From assembly GCF_947179515.1 (NCBI RefSeq), contig NC_067477.1:131614465-131678464 (forward strand): a stretch of DNA of 64,000 bases, written 5' to 3'. This DNA is from Apodemus sylvaticus (taxonomy: Eukaryota; Chordata; Mammalia; Rodentia; Muridae). Below are positions 36,137 through 46,965 of this stretch, in pieces. The notes beneath the pieces were generated by a model. The model was given only the letters and a program-made list of their open reading frames with translations, was not told where the DNA came from and did not search any database. A program made the position numbers and the translations under genes. Within the stretch, counting starts at the first letter, position 1. The number at the start of each line of letters is the position of its first letter.

Positions 36137-36147
36137 TCCTACCCGGA
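36137..36147 (-). promoter_or_regulatory. Kcng3: Kcng3 exon 1 downstream splice donor (long isoform)
   Basis: On the minus strand the sequence is TCCGG/GTAGGA, with the exon ending at 36143 and GT at 36142-36141. It also cuts after the second codon base. It is 33 nt beyond the upstream donor, so both products keep the same phase into exon 2. The intronic +3 A and +5 G are favourable. Reading through reaches a stop codon at 36141-36139, so the transcript must be spliced here or upstream. Confidence 0.75.
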
Positions 36148-36798
36148 GGGCTCCCTCCCAGGGCTGGCGGAGTACCTGCTCCGGTCATCCAGGCTGCGGT
36201 TGTCGGCGGCCGCCGCGCGCCAGTCGGGCAGCGTACTGGCGCACAGCACCACCATGGACACGATCACGAACACCACGGACACGCTGGCCAGTATCTGCGC
36301 GGCCAGCGACGACGTGGGCTCCTCGAAGGTCCGCCGCATGCGCTCCAGCCAGCGCCGGGAGGGAGCCGCCTCGGGTCCGGCGGGACGAGGCTGCTCGCGG
36401 CCCAGCTCGTCTGCCGCGTGGAAGGTGTGGGTGTCGGACATGCGGTCGTCTAGGCGGCGCTGGCAGCAGTACTCTAGGTGCGCGCCCTCCAGGCCCCAGT
36501 AGATCATCTCGTTATAGAAGGAGAGCTCGCACATCCGCGGCGCGAAGCGCAGCTTCCCGTGGCCGCGCACGTACAGCAGGATGAAGCCGAAGGCCTCCGA
36601 GTGCCGGTCGAAGAAGTACTCGTTGCGCTCCCGGTCGTAGTCGTCGCACACTTCGAGCACGTCGCGCTCCGAGCGGCAGCCGTGCAGCCGGCTCACGCGG
36701 CGCAGCGGGAAGTCCTTGAGCAGCTCCCGGGACAGCGAATACCGGGCGCCGCCCACGTTCAGCACCACCGAGGCCGCCCCGCCGCGCCCGAAGGTCAT
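36143..36798 (-). CDS. Kcng3: Kcng3 first coding exon (Kv6.3 silent K+ channel subunit, N-terminal half)
   Basis: The exon encodes residues 1-218 plus two bases of codon 219, starting MTFGRGGAASVVLNVGG. Residues about 10-112 form the Kv T1 tetramerisation domain (NVGG at 14-17, FFDR at 62-65, CELSF at 90-94, paired cysteines 111-112). Residues about 113-165 are a linker, and about 166-190 a hydrophobic S1 segment. N200-R-S is a potential N-glycosylation site in the extracellular S1-S2 loop. I recognise it as KCNG3/Kv6.3 (formerly Kv10.1) from near identity with the remembered human protein. Known family role: it does not conduct alone, but assembles with Kv2 subunits at the plasma membrane and alters their gating. 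The start is chosen because it matches the family N-terminus and has G at -3. The frame stays open another 194 codons upstream. S2-S6, the voltage sensor and the pore must lie in exon 2, beyond position 1. Confidence 0.95.
36170..36181 (-). promoter_or_regulatory. Kcng3: Kcng3 exon 1 upstream splice donor (short isoform)
   Basis: On the minus strand the sequence is AGCAG/GTACTC, with the exon ending at 36176 and GT at 36175-36174. The cut falls after the second base of codon Arg208. The exonic CAG is good, but intron positions +4 to +6 (CTC) are poor. Use of this site would omit YSASPGREPSG. The published Kv10.1 splice forms, as I remember them, differ by 11 residues at this place. Confidence 0.7.
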
Positions 36799-37400
36799 GG
36801 CTGGCCGCCCCGGGGGCCTGGCCGCTGCGCGCACGGGGTGGCCGCGCCGTCGGGGCCCGCGCTCCCCCGGGGGCTCGCGCCCCGCACCACCCGCGTCCTC
36901 CGCGGTGTCAGCGCCGCCGCCCCTCGCTCCCGGGTTCGCTCCCTTCGGAGTCCGGGTGGCTGGCCGCAGCTCCAGGTGGCGCCGGTCTCCCGGAGGGCGA
37001 GCGTTAGCCGAGGCTCCGTGGGCAAGTCTGCCGGGTCCCTGGCGCTCGCAGCCCGGTCGCCGTCCAGAGGCGAAAGGCAAAGTGAGCGGGCTCGGCGGCG
37101 GCGAGGAGCGGGCTCCGGGAGGCGGGGGCGGGGCCTCCCTCGCCGTCCTCCTCCTCGCCCGCCGGCTCCGCGCGCTCTGCTCCCTCCGCGCGCACCTCCT
37201 TGCCCGCCCGCGCCCGCACCTCCCGGCTCGCTCGGGCTGGGATTCCCCGGCGCCCCGCCCCGGACCTCGGGCTCCCCGCCTCGTGACGCCGTGCGCCCCC
37301 GCCCGCAGTGGCCGGGAGGGGTGCGCGGGGCGAGATGCGAGCTGCCCGGAGCCTCGGGGCCATCGGGATGATAGGCACACCTCCCCCCGGCTCCTTTAAA
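36799..37400 (-). promoter_or_regulatory. Kcng3: Kcng3 5' leader and TATA-less promoter region
   Basis: This is very GC- and CpG-rich DNA directly upstream of the start codon. GC boxes (GGCGGGGGCGGGGCC type) lie at about 37121-37137, and a CCCCGCCCC stretch lies at about 37253-37262. I see no TATA box. The transcription start cannot be placed from sequence alone. The region probably holds both the 5' UTR and the core promoter. Confidence 0.6.
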
Positions 37401-37435
37401 CAATCCCCGAAGGAAGGAAGCAGGAGAGAAGGAGG

Positions 37436-37452
37436 GGTGCAGAGGTGAGGAC
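37436..37452 (+). promoter_or_regulatory. Possible plus-strand splice donor in the CpG island
   Basis: The sequence CAGAG/GTGAGG has its cut after 37444 and is a strong consensus donor. It lies about 650 nt upstream of the Kcng3 start codon, on the opposite strand. It could end the first exon of a divergent transcript. Sequence alone cannot separate this from chance. Confidence 0.25.
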
Positions 37453-38852
37453 CTAGGTGCGAGGTTTGAAGTGGGGAGCGGACGGCATCTGGATGAGCCT
37501 TTGCCAGAGACTGTTGGGAACCCTGGTCGGCTTCTAAGGCCGCCCCAAAGGATTTCTCAAAGCAAGCAACCCGGTCGCGGCTTTGCCTGCAGACTTTGCG
37601 CTTCCTCTCCGCGCGTGGGGCGCCCCACGTGCCGTGCGCTCCGAAGGCGGCCGCGCACCAAGCTCCCCCACCCCCTGCTCCCTGAGGGATGCCATGGGCC
37701 AGCGGACTCGCCCTAGTCCCCCGCTTTCCCAGCCTTGGGGTCCCGAGAAGGCTCCTACACCTCCCTCACGATGCCTCCCGTGGAATGGGGTGGCAGTCTG
37801 GAGAGAATTTTCTTTCACTGGCAAGACCAGAATGTCTCATTGCCTCGATCTTGCATTCTCCTTTTCATGCCATCTCTGTCCACTCCTTCCCTCCCCGTTG
37901 CACCCCCGTGCGACTGCGGCACCGGCCCCTCCAAACGCAGAGGCAGTGTTAAGGCTTGGTGGAGTGGGGGTTCGACTTGGCAGGCATTATTTTAAACAGT
38001 TCACACATCCGACACTGGCAGCCCAGCCCGTCAAAGGCAAGAAACCGGTGAGTTGAATAAGGGAGACAGCGTTAGATGCAAAACAAACACTGGAAATAAA
38101 AATAAGGAGGGTGGAGAGGTGGGGTGCGCTCCTGTGACCATAGAGTACTGGGGAAGGGTTTTACTCCCCCCACCCCACTTTCGTAATTTTTGTAGGACTG
38201 CCCCGTGCCCGCTAGAGGTCACCATAAAGAACCATTTGCCCTGGTTCTCGGGTAGATGCTAGAGAAAACAGCCGCCTGCAAATTTGAGTTCTGTTTCTGA
38301 CAAAGTCACCCTGGGTGGTTCTTAGAGAATGAAAATCTCTGTAAGCTGTTTATCCCTAGACTTGGATTCATTTATTTTTTAAAGCACTTAATGTGATTAA
38401 AAGCTCAAAAACAAGAGTTATTTATCTGCTAAGTAGCCACTAAGCAAGGAAAACATCCTGAAGGAAGTGAATTCAATCCGGAGTGGAAGGAGGCGCTGGC
38501 AGAAGGAGCCCAGGATTCCGGGGGAGCAGATGCCAGATGTGAAAGATTAGCGACTGTAAAGAAAGCTAATGCATTTGTCTGGCTGGAACAACGGGAGTTC
38601 CGAGACCTGTGGCCATGCCGGGCTATCTGCAGTGGGATCCCTGAAGCTTTAATAACAGAGTGGCTAGCTGAAAGCCTTAGTTTAGGAGGACGCGCTGCCC
38701 TGTGGGTTATTCTAAGGAAAGGGCTCTTTCAGCAAGCCAGGAATAGAAACCCTAACCTCGTGTCAGTAAAAATGAAGGCCAGTTATGAGAAACCCAGCCC
38801 AGTACCTAGCAGGTCTTAGTAATGGATAGATACATCACAGGACACAGTGACC

Positions 38853-38877
38853 CGGGGGGGTGGGGGGGTGGGGGTGT
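38853..38877. repeat. G-rich simple repeat
   Basis: Interrupted poly-G (ggggggtgggggggtggggg), a candidate G-quadruplex former, in the Kcng3 upstream flank. Confidence 0.85.
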
Positions 38878-39508
38878 AAAAGCCGGTGAGAACCAGCCAC
38901 CAGCCTGGCTTCACACCAGCAAGAGACAACTCACCAGCAAGTTGTTAAAAATATTCTAAAAGCAACAAGCAACAGAACAGCCATTGTGTTGGTTACTTGA
39001 ACATTACTATATTTATTTCCTGTGTCTCTATGCAAAAACCCCTTTGCAGTCTGCAGTTGGAAGCTGTTAGAGAAATACCTCTTTTTTAAATTAAATTTGA
39101 ACGTAGAAGACAAATTAATTTGGTGACAGTGCAGCTTGTGCTTCTTAAGTATATTTTCATAATATTTATCGGCTAGAAATGTTTAAATCATTATCTTTGT
39201 TTCTAATATAACACTCTTAGTTGATTGTGATATCATTAACCCAACAGCAACACCCAAATTATTTTCTTAAACAAAGTATACAGAAAGATGCAGAAATGAT
39301 GGCTTTGTCTCGGTATAACCTGGCTTAGAAAACATTTTTAAACAGTCCTGTGCCACAGTGTTCTGAGAGAACAGCTACGGGGAGAATTATCACAGTGGGG
39401 CTCCCTAGCCGGGTTCAGGATGGTATCTGGCATCATCACATCTAAATCCATAGCACACATTAAAATTTAAAAAGCATCAGGAAGGATTTGAGCTTGAAGG
39501 AAGGTGGG

Positions 39509-39536
39509 GTTTTTTGTTTGTTTGTTTGTTTGTTTT
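39509..39536. repeat. (GTTT)n repeat
   Basis: Six to seven gttt units with no SINE body recognised next to them. Confidence 0.85.
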
Positions 39537-39784
39537 CATTCTCAATGTGTCAACCCATTTCAGAGAGGAGTATCAACGGCTTGGGGCACATGTGGCTCTA
39601 GCCACAGCAGCGTGGCAGGAAGAAGGCTCAAGCCAGTGCTGGCTCTAGCCACTCCCATCTCCAGCATCCACATTGTCCTCACAACCTTCTCCCCATCATT
39701 CTTTCCTCCCCAGTGATCCCGTGCAGTTCCCCCCAGACATCCTCTCCTTTTCACCAAGTCATCCTTCAAACTCTAAATGGAAAC

Positions 39785-39945
39785 CTGGAGCCAGCCTGGG
39801 CTACACGAAACTATTCTCCAAAATCCTAGCTGGGGATATAGCTTAGTGGATAAAGTGTTTGCATGCATGAAGCCCGAATCAAATAAACTAGGCTTAGTGG
39901 TCAATTCCTTTAATCCCAGCATTCAGGAGTTCAGATCATCCAAGA
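39785..39945 (+). mobile_element. B4-type composite SINE remnants
   Basis: A B1-like end (agccagcctgggctaca) is followed by an ID-type head (ctggggatatagcttagtgg) and a second B1-like piece (cctttaatcccagcattcag). Confidence 0.5.
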
Positions 39946-40812
39946 TGGCTGCTGGGCTCATCCTCTGTGGGAAGCTGGCTGCAAAATGTGTTTGCCAAGT
40001 GATAGCTAACAAATCCCTTAACCTCTGAATCTCAGTCTTTCGTGCATAAGATAGAGATGAGGAGACTTCTCTTAAGAGGGTGCTATGGGTGTTAAGTGAC
40101 ACAGCGTGAGGGCAATAGACAGCTCGGTGTGTGACACTGGAGAAATCCGGTCTCGTGCATGTTTCCATTAGTGCAAACATGCCATGTCATCGTAAATGCA
40201 TGATTCATATTCATGTCATTGTAAATACGATTCATAGAAAAATGCACCAACCCAGAAATAAGTAACACGGAACATCAAATATTAATCGAAAGTTCCATTC
40301 TTTATACTGCTAGCTCTGGGTTCATTCTGAATTCCTGCACCCCTGTGCCCTGCCCTAAATTACTCCGTATTGTGCAAAACAGAGGTTTTTCAAGCTATGC
40401 CGTGCCCTGAGACACTCCATTTTACAAGCAGCTGTTGAGTCCATTTTTGAGTGCAGATATAGAAGCAGGTGGATTTTGCATCTTGGTGGACCCATAATCA
40501 GTACCATCTGTCCAGTCCACTACTGCCAGGAGGCACCTACTGATGAACAGCTTATTCCTACATGCAGAACGGTTCCACCTCCAAATTTATCAATTTAACT
40601 GGGACTGCAGAAAGCATATGGCCGTAGTCACATCAGGGACTGCGAAGGTCACCCATTGGTTAAAGCCCTGCAGAGTAAATGTGAGGAACTGAGTTTGGAT
40701 CCCTAGAGCACACATGAAACCAGATGCGTTTGTGCATAAGCCCAGCGTGCTGTGGTGAGATGGGCGAAGCAGGAGCGTCTCCGAGAGCTCCTGGGCCAGC
40801 TAGCCGGCGCAC

Positions 40813-41201
40813 TGACTGATTTTGTGTGTTAACTTGACACAAGCTAGGGTCATCAGAGAGAAAGGGGCCTCAGTTGAGGAATTGTCTCTATGAGATCCAG
40901 CTGTAAGGCATTTTCTCATTTAGTGATCAACGGGAGAGGGCCCAGCCCCCTGTGGGCGGTGCCATCCCTAGGCTGGTGGTCCTGGGTTCTATATGAAAGC
41001 AGGCCGAGCAAGCCATGGGAAGCAAGCCAGTAAGCAGTATTCCTCCGTGGCCTCTGTATCAGCTCCTGCCTCCAGGTTCCTGTCCCGCTTGAGTTCCTCC
41101 TGTCCTGACTTTGCCAGTGATGGACTATGATCTGGAAGGGTAAGCTGAATATAAACCCTTTCTTCTCCAACTTCTCGGCAATAGTAACCCTAATTAGAAC
41201 A
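40813..41201 (+). mobile_element. MT-like MaLR LTR
   Basis: It starts tgactgattttgtgtg, then aacttgacacaagctagggt, gagcaagccatgggaagcaa and gctgaatataaaccctttc, and ends near attagaaca. It is collinear with the minus-strand copy at 1.1-1.6 kb. Confidence 0.65.
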
Positions 41202-41448
41202 CCAGGGATATATAGCAGCAAAGGTAAGACCGTCTCAAACAAGGTGGAGGTGAGAACCCACACCAGAGATTCTCTGACCTTGATGAATTTACTGTGGCAG
41301 GCCCACACCTGTACTCAGACATGAATATACATACTTACATACACGACAAAGAAAAGCATGGAAACAGGCCCAGGAACTTACCGGGCACTGCGGGCTAAGG
41401 AAAGGATACAGCACCTTCCCCCCGGACCCGTGAAGAGGGCATCTAAAG

Positions 41449-41578
41449 AAGAGGGCTTTTAATCCTAGCACCCTGGAGGCGGAGGCAGGCACATCTCCGT
41501 GGGTTCAAGACCACCCTGGTCTGCGTAATGACAGCCAGGGCTAAATCGAGAGCCCCTGTCTCAAAAGAAAGAAAGAAT
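41449..41578 (+). mobile_element. B1 SINE, 5' truncated
   Basis: It begins within the B1 (ttttaatcctagcaccctgg) and ends in a (gaaa)n tail. Confidence 0.7.
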
Positions 41579-42126
41579 TAAGCAAATAAACACAAAAGTA
41601 CATTTAACACCTCAGACAGGACCTGCTCACCAGTCAGTCATCCAAGTCACCGCCTGGTATGTGACTCCACTGTCCTAGGGACTCGGCTAGGCTCAGCGCT
41701 CTGTAGTTGGCCCAGACTGCTAGGATTCCCTCCTTGACCTGCAGGGATCTGACCTTTCCGTCTGTGGTCTCTATGGTCCCACATCACACTTCTGCAACTT
41801 GACTTGACTCTGAGGCTCAACTCAACTTTGACCCAGCAGCTGTTGTGACTCAGCCTGACTCAGCACCTCTGACATATCTCTAACAGGTTAGTTATCTACT
41901 TCCTGATACCCCACCCACCCCTCCACAGAGTCACCTTCCTCATCTCTCCCAGATCCCCAGCTGTCACTCCCGGCCTCTTTGTAAGTCCTGCTAAGCTGGC
42001 ATAGCCACTTTAACCCTTTGTAGCCATTCTGTAACCTTTGCATAGACATTGAGAGAGATGTATCTACTGTGTGATATGTGTGTAGTATGTGATAGGAGAG
42101 TTTATATCTAATTAAAATTAGAATAC

Positions 42127-42300
42127 GCCGGGCAGTGGTGGCACACACCTGTAATCCCAGCACTCTGGGAGGCAGAGGCAGGTGGATTTCTTGAGTTCGA
42201 GGCCAGCCTGGTCTACAGAGCGAGTTCCAGCACAGCCAGAGCTATACAGAAAAACCCTGTCTCGAAAAAACCAAATCCAAAAAAACCAAAAAAAAAAAAA
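42127..42300 (+). mobile_element. B1 SINE with target duplication
   Basis: aaaattagaata is at 42115-42126 and 42301-42312. The body and A tail are full-length. Confidence 0.95.
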
Positions 42301-42840
42301 AAAATTAGAATAAAAGAACTCGTCTTTGTTTCAGCTGACAGTGAAGGAACTTGGGACTCTCTGGCACAATTGCTACCAGTAAAAATAATGTACCTTGTGA
42401 TTTTATTGTTTTTCAATGAATTTTGATATTGTGGAAAAAGAAGAATGTGTTCGTTTGTATTTCTGGCATGCTGTGCTCACGACAATGGGGCACTGTGTGA
42501 CTGGCTATATTCAAGCACTCTGAACACCCTGCCTGCCCAGAGCTGTGGACACCACTTTCTATACAGCTTGCATAGCAATTCTGTCTGCTTTTAAAAGCCT
42601 CAGCTCTGTTGTTAATTTATAATCTTAGGTACTGCACTATAAAACAGACAACAAAGTAAGTTTAAAAAGCAGCTCTGTAAATGAAAATATAGCCTTCTAA
42701 CTTCCCTGATTTTCTGTATTGAGAGATGATAGGCTTGCCCAATATACACAATTGCCCCTGCATAAATCAATGCTGTCAGTGTCAGGAACAGTGAGTTCTG
42801 CGAGACTCCACACAGCCCTCTCCTCTAAGGAATTCTAGGC

Positions 42841-43052
42841 TGGGAGCTGGAGAGATGGCTCAGTGGTTAAGAGCACTAGCTGCTCCTCCAGAGGACCTGG
42901 GTTCGATTCCCATCACTCCCGTGGCAGCTGAAAGCTGTCTGTAACTCTAGTTCCAGAAGATCAGGTGCCACCTTCTGGCCATCTATGGCACTGCATACAT
43001 ATGGTGAAGACATACTATTCAAGCCAAACACATAAAAAATAAATGAATCATG
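42841..43052 (+). mobile_element. B3 SINE
   Basis: The head gggagctggagagatggctc and B-box gggttcgattcc are intact. The end is atacat-rich. Confidence 0.88.
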
Positions 43053-43162
43053 TGTATACATATAATGAATCATACACAACAAAAAGAGAGGGGGGGAGGA
43101 AGGGAGAGAGAACCGTTTGATTATTTCTTTAAAAAGAAGACAGTTGAATAAGATGTGGAATA

Positions 43163-43423
43163 TTTAATAATCTCAGCCATCTGGAGACTAAGGCAGGAGG
43201 ATTGAAAGTTTGAGGCCAGTAGGAGCACTATCCAGAGACTGTCTCAAAGTGAAAAAGACATTGATGGCTGGCGGTGGTGGTGCATGCCTTTAATCCCAGC
43301 ACTTGGGAAGCAGAAGCAGGTGGATTTCTGAGTTCGAGGCCAGCCTGGTCTACAGAGTGAGTTCCAGGACAGCCAGGGCTACACAGAGAAACCCTGTCTC
43401 GAAAAACCAAAAAAGAAAAATAT
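43163..43423 (+). mobile_element. Old B1 fragment and full-length B1
   Basis: A degraded piece lies at about 43163-43250. A near-consensus B1 lies at 43266-43423. Confidence 0.85.
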
Positions 43424-43569
43424 TTCCCAAGTGGATGAACGCGCAGCTGTCCCTCAGTCAAGGAATGGGAGAGTGAGGGAGACACGAGTGTGTCTGTTGG
43501 TTCCTGTTAACCTTTGCTCTTTTTAACCATGTGCGATGGTTATGTTCTTAATTTAAAAAGAGGAAAAAC

Positions 43570-43701
43570 CGAGGCCAGCAACATGATTCGACAGGTAAAA
43601 ACTACTCACCACACAAGCCTGGCAGCTTGAGTTCAAGTTCTGATGCCCATGGTAGAAAGAAACAATCAGTTGCTAATAGTGTGCCCATGGTACATATGTA
43701 T

Positions 43702-43744
<43 letters not shown>

Positions 43745-43800
43745 GTTATATGAGTGCATGCACACAACCCACCACACACACACACAGTAATAATAAATAT
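43570..43800 (+). mobile_element. B3-like SINE remnant with (TG)n and (CA)n
   Basis: Weak B3 order (gcttgagttcaagttctgat, ccatggtagaaaga). A TG run of about 18 units lies at 43706-43742 and a short CA run at 43775-43788. Confidence 0.5.
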
Positions 43801-44157
43801 AACAAAGAAAAATAGTTCAAACATATGGGACATATCCCCCTACAAGACTCCCTTTTCTTTAGGGCCTCCTTGCCCCATCCCAGTGCTGGGCACTGAGCAG
43901 TCTTCCACGAGCTCGCCGTGGCCCGTACCACTGATCTGCAGCCCCCAACTCCAATCTACCCTGCTGTGGCTTCCATGTCAGTCAGTCTAGGCCGTGGCAT
44001 TTCCTGCTCCCCTGCAAGGCATGCTGCCCCAGAGCATATGTGGCTGGTTTCTCATTGGACGTTAGATGTAAATGTTACTTCCTTACGCAGTCCCTGGCCA
44101 TTAGCACTGTCCTGTGTTTTATATTTCCTTAACCTTTTTTTAAAAATACATTTTGGA

Positions 44158-44416
44158 ATTAGGGAGGTAGCTCAGTGGCCATGTTAGGCAAGCGATGTTA
44201 TACAAGCTTGAGGGTCAGAATTAAGATTTCCCCAGGACCAGGCAGGAGAGATGGCTCAGAGGTTAAGAGCATTGACTGTTCTGCCAGAGGTCCTGAGTTC
44301 AATTCCCAGCAACCACATGGTGGCTCACAACCATCTGTAATGGGATCTGAGGCCCTGTTCTGGTGTGACTGAAGACAAGATCGGTCATGTACATAAAATT
44401 AATAATTAAAAAAACA
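44158..44416 (+). mobile_element. ID/B4-like SINE followed by B2
   Basis: ID-type head gggaggtagctcagtggcca (44161 on). A B2 follows at 44240-44416, with the usual body and a (taatta) tail. Confidence 0.8.
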
Positions 44417-44761
44417 AACCACAGAACCTAAAAACATAAAAACTCAACAGGAGCAGTGAGTGGCTAACTTTAGCATCCAGTAGGTGAAGAAGGGGGGTCC
44501 TTGAGGCAAGTTGGCTTGCCGGCTAGCCTGCTGGGGAATTGGCAGGCCCCAGGTACGGCTAGAGACCTGCCTCAGTGAATAAACATGATCAAGGGAAAGA
44601 CTGGACATCAACTTCTGTCCTCATTGCATGCTGTGCAGATACATGTACACTCACACATTTGAGCGTGCATACGTGCAGGCATGAACACACACACACACCC
44701 CACATACAAACAAAACAAGCCAACTTGTCCAAACCTACAGAAGGTCCAACATCAAGAGCCA

Positions 44762-44915
44762 GCTGGGCGGTGGTGGCGCACGCCTGTAATCACAGCACTC
44801 TGGGAGACAGAGGCAGGCGGATTTCTGAGTTCGAGGCTAGCCTGGTCTACAGAGTGAGTTCCAGGACAGCCAGAGCTATACAGAGAAACCCTGTCTCAAA
44901 AGAAAAAAAAAAAAG
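44762..44915 (+). mobile_element. B1 SINE
   Basis: Full-length with a short A tail. A small CA run lies upstream at 44683-44702. Confidence 0.92.
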
Positions 44916-45704
44916 TAATCTTAGTATGAACTGTTACATGTGTCAGTGCACTGCCCTCCACAATGATAAACTCTGGTGTGAGATGATGGTTATGGGGGAG
45001 TCTGAACATGGGGATGGTAGGACATCAGTACCTCCTCAGTTTTGCATCAAGCCTAAAACAGCATTCAAGATGTAAACCTTGAACGCTATCGTGCTCATTT
45101 GTCCTCAGTCTGTGGAGCAGACTCCTCTCACTGCCTTTGGAAGCAGGGACCCTGGGACTCGTCCTCATCAGCAGTAGCTTCTGCCTGCCTTTTTCCTTTC
45201 CAAAGTGCAGGACTGCTGAGTGGAAGCACTCGCAACAATTGCTGTTTGCTTAAATACTGTTCTCTGAGTGCTGAACTGGCACAGGGAGTAAGGCTGGAAT
45301 TAGACATCTGGGGAAATTTGGGCTCTTTCTGAAAACCACTTCAATTTCCACGTACTGGCAGAGATGTTGGCGCTGCTCCCTCATCCCCCGAGCCTGTGGT
45401 GGCTGCCTTGCCAAGCCCTGCAGAGGCCTTCTCGCTGGCTTGATGGGCTCCCACCTTGTGTCAACACGTGCCCACTTCACTCCCTACCCAGCAAATGTTC
45501 CACAATCAGGAAAGTTGCTGGACGCAGCTCCCTGCAGTTCTGGGTTCCCGCCCCACAGCACTGCTCCTGGAGAGGAGCTGATAGTGAGCAGTCGGTGCTG
45601 CAAAGTAGAAAGAGCTCTCCACCGTGGACGTCGCCGCCTCTTCAGATCAGCTCGTGAGGAAGGACAGTTCAATAAAGCCATTACATTAAAAAAAAATAAG
45701 TCTG

Positions 45705-46036
45705 AGCCGGGTGTGATGGGATATTCCTGCAGTCCCAGCACTTGGGAAACTGAGACTGGAGGACCAGAGTTCAAAGCCAACCTGAGCTACATAGCAATAT
45801 CCAATATATATATACACACACACCCCAGTGTATATATATATACACACTGATAAGCTCATCAGTTAAAGAGTACTTGCTGCTCTTGCAGAGTACCTGGATT
45901 CTGTTCCATCACCTGGCAGCTATGTCACCTGTCACCTGATCCAGGTGATCTGATGCCCTCTTAAGACTCCTTCTGCACGTGGTACACTTCTATACATGCA
46001 GCTAAAACAGGAATGAAAATAAGACAAAAATAAACT
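45705..46036 (+). mobile_element. B1-like SINE, (TA)n tract and B3-like SINE
   Basis: The B1 remnant is at 45705-45808, a TATA/CACA tract at 45806-45846, and a B3-type body at 45848-46036 with gttccatcacctggcagcta. Confidence 0.55.
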
Positions 46037-46694
46037 GAAGAGAAACGGAGGTTGTCTCGGCTTAGGAGCCATAGGAAATATGGAAAGCAACGGTTTCTGC
46101 TTAATAGATCACCGTTTCAGAGACCCGACCCAACCACTTGCCTGGGTACTCAAGATCAGGGGAGACACCTTCCAGCAAAGCAGCCTTGAGTCGGAAAGGA
46201 AGTGGGGGAACCTGGCAGTAAATGGGGATCCCTCATCCAGCCCTTTGCCATAGCCAGCTGCATTCAGAGTCCACGCAGAAGAAAATCAAAGCTGTTTTCA
46301 CAGTAAGTGAAGTCTCCCACTGAGTTCTATTCCTTCTGCAAAGTAGAATGAATAGAAGGGCCTTTACCAGCCTTAATGAACCCAGATGAGCTGGTATAGG
46401 AGTCAGCGTTCAGAACACCTTCTGAACACCCTTCTCCCAGTCCACAATCCCAGCCCTCCTTTCCCAAGCCCAGGAACTACTGAACCTGGGGTTGGTCAAG
46501 CTTACCGCATTTCCTGGTAATGATCCTCCCATCCTTGATGCAACGAAATTGGCATCAGCGCCTCGCCTATTGGTTGATTCACTTCTTCAACAGCAACTGT
46601 ATTTCCCCCCAAAGTGCAGGATTTAAAATGAAAATTTCATAGTTTGTTTTATTTAAAAGTTTCAGGTCCTTATTATCTGGCTTGGGAATAAGTT

Positions 46695-46965
46695 GTTGGG
46701 TTTTGGTTTGAGGTAGGGGTTGAGACAAGATCTCACTATGTAGCTCGGGCCACAAGCTCCTCCAGCCTCGCTGCCCCCCACCCCCATGCGCCCCCTCCCC
46801 TTGGACCGGCCAGCATCACCCCAGTGCTGGGCTTCAGATCTGTTCTTGTTTGTTGAGGTAGGGTCCCAGGTAGCTCAAGGTGGGCTTGAGGTCCCTGTTT
46901 AGTTGAGGATGGCCTTGAACTTCTGATCTTGCTACCGTCACTTGAGTGCTGGCATTGCAGTGTTT
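46695..46965 (-). mobile_element. Two diverged B1-type SINEs
   Basis: Antisense B1 starts (tgagacaagatctcactatg; tgaggtagggtcccaggtag) each lead into a degraded body. Confidence 0.5.

Larger units (their letters stand above)
1..36142 (-). other. Kcng3: Kcng3 intron 1 (5' part, incomplete)
   Basis: Everything below the exon 1 donors is intron on the gene's strand. No minus-strand frame resembles the missing S2-S6 half, so exon 2 lies outside. Besides the repeats listed separately, I see nothing recognisable in these stretches over 300 bases: 1-768, 1562-2100, 2930-3486, 4090-4700, 5477-6225, 6880-7300, 7880-8500, 8767-9360, 10640-11246, 12386-14292 (only a weak ID-like piece near 13270-13345), 14717-15253, 16906-17655, 18388-19560, 22943-23416, 24919-25351, 26044-26357, 27991-28955, 29857-30591, 31101-31923, 32823-33269 and 33480-35700. 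The last is the longest stretch with almost no repeats. Confidence 0.85.
36125..37700. other. CpG island spanning Kcng3 exon 1 and promoter
   Basis: CpG dinucleotides are abundant from just 3' of the exon 1 donors to about 37.7 kb. On both sides they drop to the CpG-poor level of the rest of the window. The density explains the many long open frames on both strands here. Boundaries are by eye. Confidence 0.85.

Noticed and set aside
1..36142. Kcng3 exon 2
   Set aside because: I looked for S2-S6, the S4 charge pattern and the GYGD pore signature in minus-strand frames; none is present. From memory the intron is longer than this window allows.
36132..36584. 150-codon Arg/Ala-rich plus-strand frame
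   Set aside because: Antisense shadow of Kcng3 exon 1.
36478..37399. Long plus-strand open frames (297 and 227 codons) antisense to Kcng3 exon 1
   Set aside because: They are Pro/Arg/Ala/Gly-rich frames produced by CpG-island composition opposite a real coding exon. No domain or conserved motif is visible.
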